Part shown: positions 58,967 through 64,000 of the stretch, in pieces
Position numbering within the stretch: position 1 is the stretch's first letter
How the letters are laid out: the number at the start of each line of letters is the position of its first letter
Assembly (NCBI RefSeq): GCF_007096355.1
Contig: NZ_VKDF01000002.1
Location: forward strand, 124,001 to 188,000
Reading direction: 5' to 3'
DNA from: Paracoccus sp. M683
GTDB taxonomy: Bacteria > Pseudomonadota > Alphaproteobacteria > Rhodobacterales > Rhodobacteraceae
DNA: 64,000 nucleotides
Notes under the pieces: model-generated
What the model saw: the letters and a program-made list of their open reading frames with translations, nothing else
Told to the model about the DNA's origin: nothing
Databases searched by the model: none
Program-made: the position numbers and the translations under genes

Positions 58967-60289
58967 CTATGCCAGCAACTGTTCCAGCACGGTTTGCAGA
59001 TCGGCCGGACGCACAGGTTTTTCCAACAGCGGCACGCCGATATCGGCACAGGCGCGGGCGATGTCGGGATCACGGCGCGCCGTGACCATGACCGCAGGAA
59101 TCGGCTGGCCTGCCGCGGCGCGCAGCGCGTTGATCGTGGCGATGCCGGTGTCGCCCTGGTCCAGATTGTAATCGGCAAGGATCACATCGGGCGGATCATC
59201 GCCCATCGTCGCCAACGCCTCGGCGGTAGAGCCGGCCAACCGGGCGATCATCCCGGCCTGATCCTGCAAGATCACCTCGTATCCGCGCCGCATGCCGATA
59301 TCATTTTCCACGATCAGCGCCAGCCGCCCGCGCAATGCGCCGCCCTGACGGGACCGGCTGGCGGCATCCATCGGGTCGGCCTCGACCGTCACGGGCAGGC
59401 CGACGCGAAAGACGGTGCCGCGCATCGGCTCGCTGTCCAGTTTCAACGGGTGGCCCAGCTTGGCGCAGGCACGGCGGACGATCGACAGGCCCAGCCCCAT
59501 GCCCATGGTGCCGGGATCGCGGCTAAGCCGCTGAAACTCGCCAAAGATGCGGTTGCGGTCGATGGCGGGAATGCCGGGGCCGGTATCCCAGACCTCCAGC
59601 CAGGCCATCGGTCCGCGCGGGCGCATCCCGACCAGAACGCCACCCCGCGCCGTATATTTGATCGCATTCGAAATCAGGTTCTGCGCCACTCGCCGCAGAA
59701 AGACCGGATCACTGTCGATCACCGCCGAGGTCTGCGCAAAGCGCAGGCGCAGCCCCTTGGCCTCGGCCATGGGGCCATATTCGTCGGCCAGGCGCGAAAA
59801 CAGCGGGTCCATCGCGACGGGCTTGCGGTGAAACTCGATCCGCTGGCTATCCAGCCGGGCAATGTCCAGAACCGCATGCATCAGCTGTTCGACCGATTCA
59901 AAGGCCCCTGTCAGGCGGGCCAGCATTTCCTGCTGGGTGTCGTCCATCCGCGTCGCGGCCAGCGCATCCAGAAACAGGCGCGCCGCCGACAGCGGTTGCA
60001 GCAGGTCATGGCTGGCCGCGCGCAGAAACCGCGTCTTGGAGCGGTTCGCCTCTTCGGCCGAGGCGCGGGCCACGGCCAGTTCACGGTTGCGCTGCGACAG
60101 ATCGGCCAAGGCCTGTTCCAACTGCGCCGTGCGGGTCGTGACCTCTTGTTCCAGGGCCACGGCGGCCTGGAACATCGACCAGGCCGAGCCGCGCGATTCC
60201 TCCAGCCGGTCGGCGCGCTCGATCAGCACATCCGCGATGCGGCCCAGCTTTTCGGCCTGACGTTCAGGGCTGTCATCAGGACGCAGCAT
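58967..60289 (-). CDS. Hybrid sensor histidine kinase (NahK/ErcS'-like)
   Basis: This 440-residue cytosolic kinase lacks membrane segments. An N-terminal coiled coil (about residues 40-85) leads to the H-box FLRAASHDLLQPL with His94, the N-box NLISNAIKYTARGG and G-boxes DTGPGIP and GMGLGLSI. A C-terminal receiver carries Asp373 in VILADYNLDQG. No sensory domain is visible, so sensing is likely delegated to the FIST protein encoded upstream, whose stop overlaps this ATG. It resembles Pseudomonas NahK, the partner of NosP. Confidence 0.9.
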   Translation of the reverse strand: MLRPDDSPERQAEKLGRIADVLIERADRLEESRGSAWSMFQAAVALEQEVTTRTAQLEQALADLSQRNRELAVARASAEEANRSKTRFLRAASHDLLQPLSAARLFLDALAATRMDDTQQEMLARLTGAFESVEQLMHAVLDIARLDSQRIEFHRKPVAMDPLFSRLADEYGPMAEAKGLRLRFAQTSAVIDSDPVFLRRVAQNLISNAIKYTARGGVLVGMRPRGPMAWLEVWDTGPGIPAIDRNRIFGEFQRLSRDPGTMGMGLGLSIVRRACAKLGHPLKLDSEPMRGTVFRVGLPVTVEADPMDAASRSRQGGALRGRLALIVENDIGMRRGYEVILQDQAGMIARLAGSTAEALATMGDDPPDVILADYNLDQGDTGIATINALRAAAGQPIPAVMVTARRDPDIARACADIGVPLLEKPVRPADLQTVLEQLLA

Positions 60290-61431
60290 CAGGGCGATCC
60301 GGGTGGCGGCAGGACGGCAAGGCCAACAAAGGTCTGATTCACATGCATGGCGCTGTGCTGTTCGCCATAGGTGTTGAAGCCGACGATGTTATAGCGCGCA
60401 AACAGATCCGACATCGCATCCAGCAAACCGGCACGTTCCAGCGCCAGCCGCCGCAGAATGCAGTCAAAGCCCAGCACCATCAGCGGGCGGCGGGGCAGCG
60501 CCTCCATCGCGCCGGCGAAACCATGGGTCAGATCCTCGGCCCGGCCCAGCGTCAGCACCGTGCCCACGTCAATCGCCGACATCAAGGACAGCCCGCCGCA
60601 ATCGGTGCGCGCCCGGATCGCGCGGACATGATGGCGCCGCCCCATGCGCAAAAGCAGCGGGTGGCGGGCGAAATCGGTCGGCGTCAGCGCCGCTTCGGGG
60701 ATGCCGGTCAGCCTGGCATATTCCTCGGCCGCGGGTTCGGCGTTCAGTTCAAGGATGATCCGCTGTTCAGGGATCGCCGCCGTCACCACCGCGCGGGTCT
60801 GGGTCGGGCTGAAATGGGCGAATGTGACCTCGCTGACAGGCAGCACGGTTTCAACCATAACGAAAACCGCAATGTCAGAGGCCACCTCGTCATCCGCGAT
60901 CAGGCAGGTGCGGGTAAATTCCAGCGCATCGCCGGCCGAGCCGCCCAGCACCGGCATGGCGGGCAGCGCCGCCTCGATGGTGGCGGTCAGCACCTCTTCC
61001 TTGCCGGCAAGGCCGTCGGAAAACAGCAGCCCGAACTGCGCCCGGTCACGGTCGCCCGCGAAATCGGCATGGCGACGGCGCAGCTGTGCCATCCATTGCG
61101 AAACCGGGATATGCGCCAGATCGCGCAGCACCTCGATTTCCGCCCGAAAGGTTGCGCGGGGAAAGCCGATCGCCACCACCTTGCCATTGCAATAGCCCTG
61201 CGGCCCGATCTCGCCAGCCGATGAACAGCCCGCCAGCCGGCAATCGGGCAAAGCCTGACGCAGCGCAGCGGCCAAAGGTGCCAGCGCCTCGCGCGGGGAA
61301 CCGAACAGGATCACCAGAGCCGGGTCGATGGCGCCCAGCTGGTCCAGCAGGTGTTGTGCGCCGGCCGGATCGCCCGCGTCGATCTGGACGGTCAGCGGCC
61401 CGTAAGGATAACCCGCCCCGTCCGGCATCAT
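60289..61431 (-). CDS. FIST-domain sensor protein (NosP-like)
   Basis: This 380-residue soluble protein has FIST N and FIST C domains: ALVILFGSPREAL, RLAGCSSAGEIGPQGY and LLFSDGLAGKEEVL in the N-domain, and LMVLGFDCILRRLAL with VGFNTYGEQHSAMHVNQTF in the C-domain. FIST proteins of the NosP group bind heme and sense nitric oxide, then control a kinase encoded next to them, which is exactly the arrangement here. Several histidines (e.g. in RRHHVRAIR and QHSAMH) are possible heme ligands. Heme binding is not shown by sequence alone. Confidence 0.88.
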   Translation of the reverse strand: MMPDGAGYPYGPLTVQIDAGDPAGAQHLLDQLGAIDPALVILFGSPREALAPLAAALRQALPDCRLAGCSSAGEIGPQGYCNGKVVAIGFPRATFRAEIEVLRDLAHIPVSQWMAQLRRRHADFAGDRDRAQFGLLFSDGLAGKEEVLTATIEAALPAMPVLGGSAGDALEFTRTCLIADDEVASDIAVFVMVETVLPVSEVTFAHFSPTQTRAVVTAAIPEQRIILELNAEPAAEEYARLTGIPEAALTPTDFARHPLLLRMGRRHHVRAIRARTDCGGLSLMSAIDVGTVLTLGRAEDLTHGFAGAMEALPRRPLMVLGFDCILRRLALERAGLLDAMSDLFARYNIVGFNTYGEQHSAMHVNQTFVGLAVLPPPGSP

Positions 61432-62135
61432 CCGGCCTCGAACAGCTTTACCGAATTGGCCAGAAGAACGGCCTGTGTGCGCCGGCGGGCGTTGATCTTG
61501 GACATGATGGCGGTGATATGGGTCTTGACCGTGGCCTCGGCGATCGACAGCTCGTAGCTGATTTCCTTGTTCGCCTTGCCCTGACAGATCAGCCGCAAAA
61601 TCTTCATCTGCTGGGGGGTCAGGCTGGCAAAGCGGCGGGCCAGATCGGCGCGGGCCAGTTCCTCTTCCTCGGCCAGTTCGGGTTCATAGCCTTCTGGGGT
61701 GACATGTTCGCCGTTCCACATCCGGCGCAGGCTGTCCACCAGCGCCTCGCGGCCAAGGGATTTGCTGATATAGCCCTGCGCCCCTGCCGACATGGCGGCC
61801 TGCACCTGGGCCGGGTCGATATCGGCCGAGATCATGGTGATCGGCACATCGGGCAGCAACCGGCGCAGGGTCACGATGCCCTCGGCCCCGCGCGCATCGG
61901 GCAGGTTCAGGTCAAGGATCACGGCGTCAGGGGCGCCCTGCGCCTTGATCTGGTCGACCGCCGCGGCAAGGCTGCGGGCGGTGTGGACGTGTTTCAGCCC
62001 GAAACTGATCTTCAAGGTCAGCGCCAGCGCGTCGCACATCAGCGGGTGATCATCGACGATAAGGATTTCCCGAACCTGATCGGCAGTCAAACGCGTCATG
62101 GACACAGTTGTTTCGGCATCGGCATCAACCGGCAT
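61428..62135 (-). CDS. LuxR-type response regulator
   Basis: This 235-residue protein has an N-terminal receiver (ILIVDDHPL, with acceptor Asp75 in VILDLNLPD) and a C-terminal LuxR HTH (LTPQQMKILRLICQGKANKEI). GGGGAGG before the ATG at 62135 supports this start. It is the first gene of a three-gene operon, overlapping the FIST gene by 4 bp. It resembles regulators such as FlhR/ErbR that control alcohol or formaldehyde oxidation, and NarR/Narr-type outputs of NosP systems. It is divergent from an ABC importer, a likely target. Confidence 0.9.
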   Translation of the reverse strand: MPVDADAETTVSMTRLTADQVREILIVDDHPLMCDALALTLKISFGLKHVHTARSLAAAVDQIKAQGAPDAVILDLNLPDARGAEGIVTLRRLLPDVPITMISADIDPAQVQAAMSAGAQGYISKSLGREALVDSLRRMWNGEHVTPEGYEPELAEEEELARADLARRFASLTPQQMKILRLICQGKANKEISYELSIAEATVKTHITAIMSKINARRRTQAVLLANSVKLFEAG

Positions 62136-62313
62136 GTTGAATATCCTCCCCTGATGATCGGTACCTGATTTGACCGGCCCCGTTTCATCGTTGATTTTAA
62201 AGCCAAGACCCTGCAAAGCAAGTGGCCTTACAACTTACGTGCTATTGGCGGCGCGGCGCCATCGTGCCAGTTTCGGCCCGGTCGGACCGAATGAAACGGG
62301 GAGGCAGGCAGTC

Positions 62314-63285
62314 ATGCAGATGGTTGGAAAACTGGCAATCGCACTGGCGATATGGGCGGGGGCGGCACAGGCGCAGGACGCCGCCTTGCCGGTGATTGAA
62401 ATCGGGACGCTGGAAAACGGCACCGTGAACTGGGAATTGCAGACGATCAAGGCGCAGGGCCTGGATACGGCCAATGGCTTTACCCTTGAACTGCTGCCTC
62501 TGGCCGGCAACCCGGCCACGCAGGTCGCCATGCAGGGGGGCGAGGTGGATGCCATTGTCTCGGACTTCCTGTGGGTGGCGCAGCAGCGGGTGCAGGGGGG
62601 CGATTACACATTTCTGCCCTATTCGACTGCCGTGGGCAGTCTGGTCGTGCCCGCCGACAGCCCGGTGCAAAGCCTTGCCGATCTGAAGGGCAAGAAGATC
62701 GGCATCGCCGGCGGGCCGGTCGATAAAAGCTGGCTGATCCTGCGGGCCTGGAGCCAGCAGCAGAATGGCGAGGATCTGGCCGCCGTGACCGAACAGGTCT
62801 TTGGCGCGCCCCCCGTCATCATGAACGCCGCCGAGACGGGCGAGGTCGATGGCGCGATCAATTTCTGGCACTTTCTGGCCAAGATGAAGGCCGCCGGCAT
62901 GCGCGAGGTGATCAGCGTCGAGCAGGCCGCGACCGATCTGGGGCTGGACCCGACCACGCCGCTGCTGGGCTATGTCCTGCACAGTGGCTGGGTTGCGAAA
63001 TACCCCGATCTGGCCAAGGGGTTCGCGGCAGCCTCGCGTCAGGCAAAGGAGCTTCTGGCCACCGACGATGCGGCCTGGGACGCGATCCGACCAATAATGA
63101 ACGCCGCCAATGACGCCGAATTTCAGGCATTGCGCGAGGGCTGGATCGCCGGCATCCCACCCGAGGGGCCGGTGAACGCCGAAAACGCGCAGGCCATGTT
63201 CGCCGTGATGGCCGAACTTGGCGGGGAAGAACTGACCGGCGGGTTGACGCATCTGCCCGCGGGGTTGTTCTGGTCGGGTGAGTAA
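62314..63285 (+). CDS. ABC transporter substrate-binding protein (SsuA/NrtA/THI5-like)
   Basis: This 323-residue periplasmic binding protein has a 20-residue signal peptide ending AQA. The fold motifs GGEVDAIVSDFLWVAQQ, LADLKGKKIGIAGGP and NAAETGEVDGAINFW are typical of the SsuA/TauA/NrtA/THI5 group, which binds sulfonates, nitrate-like ions or pyrimidine precursors. GGGGAGG precedes the ATG at 62314. The ligand cannot be read from the sequence. It overlaps the permease gene by 8 bp. Confidence 0.9.
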   Translation: MQMVGKLAIALAIWAGAAQAQDAALPVIEIGTLENGTVNWELQTIKAQGLDTANGFTLELLPLAGNPATQVAMQGGEVDAIVSDFLWVAQQRVQGGDYTFLPYSTAVGSLVVPADSPVQSLADLKGKKIGIAGGPVDKSWLILRAWSQQQNGEDLAAVTEQVFGAPPVIMNAAETGEVDGAINFWHFLAKMKAAGMREVISVEQAATDLGLDPTTPLLGYVLHSGWVAKYPDLAKGFAAASRQAKELLATDDAAWDAIRPIMNAANDAEFQALREGWIAGIPPEGPVNAENAQAMFAVMAELGGEELTGGLTHLPAGLFWSGE

Positions 63286-64000
63286 GACGCGGCGATATTT
63301 CCCACAAAGCCCCGGTGCGCTTCCGGGGCTTTTGTCGGTGCTGGTCATGCTGGCGCTGTGGACCGTCGCCTCGCAACTGACCGAACGGCCGCAGACCCTG
63401 CCGGCGCCCTGGGTCGTGGCCGCGCGGATCTGGGCGCTGGCGGCATCAGGCGAATTGTGGTTCCACGCCGGGATGACGCTGTTCCGAGTGCTGGCCAGTT
63501 TCGTCATCGCCATGGCCGTGGGCATCGCGCTTGGCCTGTGGATGGGGCGCTGGCGGGCCGCCGATCACTGGCTGAACCCGGCGCTGGTCATCGCGCTGAA
63601 CATTCCGGCGCTGGTGACGATCGTGCTGGCCTATATCTGGATCGGGTTGAACGAGGTCGCCGCCGTCACCGCCGTGGCGCTGAACAAGATCCCCGTCGTC
63701 ACCGTCATGCTGCGCGAAGGCGCGCGCGCCCTGCGCCCCGATCTGGACGAGATGGCGGCGGCGTTTCGCATGCCGCGGCTGGCGCGGCTGCGCCATGTCG
63801 TGCTGCCGCAGCTTGCGCCCTATATCGCGGGCGCGGCGCGGGCCGGAATCTCCCTGATCTGGAAGATCGTCCTGGTGGTCGAGTTCCTGGGCCGTTCAAA
63901 CGGGGTCGGCTTCAAGATTCATCTGCTGTTTTCCAATTTCGACGTGGCGGGCGTGCTGGCCTGGGCGCTTGCCTTTGTCGCCGTGATGCTGGCCATCGAC
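63278..64000 (+). CDS. ABC transporter permease (SsuC/TauC-like), partial
   Basis: This is the first 241 residues of a permease cut by the window end; it starts with GTG at 63278 inside the end of the binding-protein gene. About five membrane segments are visible, and the EAA-type loop reads DEMAAAFRMPRLARLRHVVLP. The protein should end shortly after the window and be followed by its ATPase gene. Confidence 0.9.
   Translation, partial: MSKTRRYFPQSPGALPGLLSVLVMLALWTVASQLTERPQTLPAPWVVAARIWALAASGELWFHAGMTLFRVLASFVIAMAVGIALGLWMGRWRAADHWLNPALVIALNIPALVTIVLAYIWIGLNEVAAVTAVALNKIPVVTVMLREGARALRPDLDEMAAAFRMPRLARLRHVVLPQLAPYIAGAARAGISLIWKIVLVVEFLGRSNGVGFKIHLLFSNFDVAGVLAWALAFVAVMLAID

Noticed and set aside
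58187..60337. A 716-codon plus-strand frame opposite the hybrid kinase
   Set aside because: Antisense shadow of the kinase and the exported proteins, with composition typical of reversed GC-rich coding DNA.
1..64000. CRISPR arrays, IS elements, prophage, replication origin
   Set aside because: No regularly spaced repeats, transposase, integrase, phage structural or replication-initiator sequence was recognised anywhere in the window.

Overview
The window is high-GC alphaproteobacterial DNA of Rhodobacteraceae type, most like Paracoccus. Supporting signs are the serC-leader/serC/serA arrangement, DUF2585 and CreA genes, a gcvT-gcvH-gcvP operon behind a tandem glycine riboswitch, abundant TTT and LacI carbon-uptake systems, and repeated hairpin elements ending in ACCCCCGAGGATATTT. 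This assignment rests on recognition; no database was searched. I see no IS element, prophage, CRISPR array or plasmid function.

Layout. (1) 1-13.4 kb: the end of an aldehyde dehydrogenase gene, a LacI regulator, and divergently one long plus-strand operon. It encodes a complete sugar ABC importer, two GMC flavin oxidoreductases flanking an SDR, a Dabb protein, a DUF993 aldolase-like protein, a second LacI regulator and a MOFRL glycerate kinase. I infer an oxidative route that imports a sugar or polyol, oxidises it, cleaves it by aldol chemistry and feeds glycerate into glycolysis; the substrate is not known. (2) 13.6-22.9 kb: a minus-strand set (RraA-like aldolase, semialdehyde dehydrogenase, keto-deoxy-acid dehydratase, IlvD-type aldonate dehydratase) facing a tripartite tricarboxylate transporter plus a GntR-like LacI repressor. 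The two promoters carry matching 16-bp palindromes. The set fits import of a sugar acid and its non-phosphorylative conversion to 2-oxoglutarate. (3) 23.2-26.2 kb: a FixJ-like regulator and a Cache/PAS histidine kinase. (4) 26.4-34.0 kb: surface polysaccharide genes, with two sulfotransferases, two glycosyltransferases and the KpsT/KpsE/KpsM exporter, suggesting a sulfated capsule.

(5) 34.1-43.5 kb: housekeeping genes: nitronate monooxygenase, serine biosynthesis (serB, serC with an RNA leader, serA), a metallophosphatase, DUF2585, CreA, HspQ, an RsbW/STAS partner-switch pair and a thiolase. (6) 43.7-46.9 kb: an ATP-grasp / alpha-E / transglutaminase trio, a conserved system whose product is not known to me. 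(7) 47-49.5 kb: tRNA-Ala(CGC), trxC, and an XRE-cupin regulator with an acetyltransferase and a small exporter. (8) 49.5-57.7 kb: the glycine cleavage operon, a lone iron/polyamine-type ABC ATPase, a histidine-phosphatase-like protein, an SDR, a 69-residue membrane protein and rpe. (9) 57.9-64 kb: two small exported proteins, a LuxR regulator / FIST sensor / hybrid kinase operon resembling the nitric-oxide-sensing NosP-NahK module, and divergently the start of an SsuA/SsuC-type ABC importer cut by the window edge.
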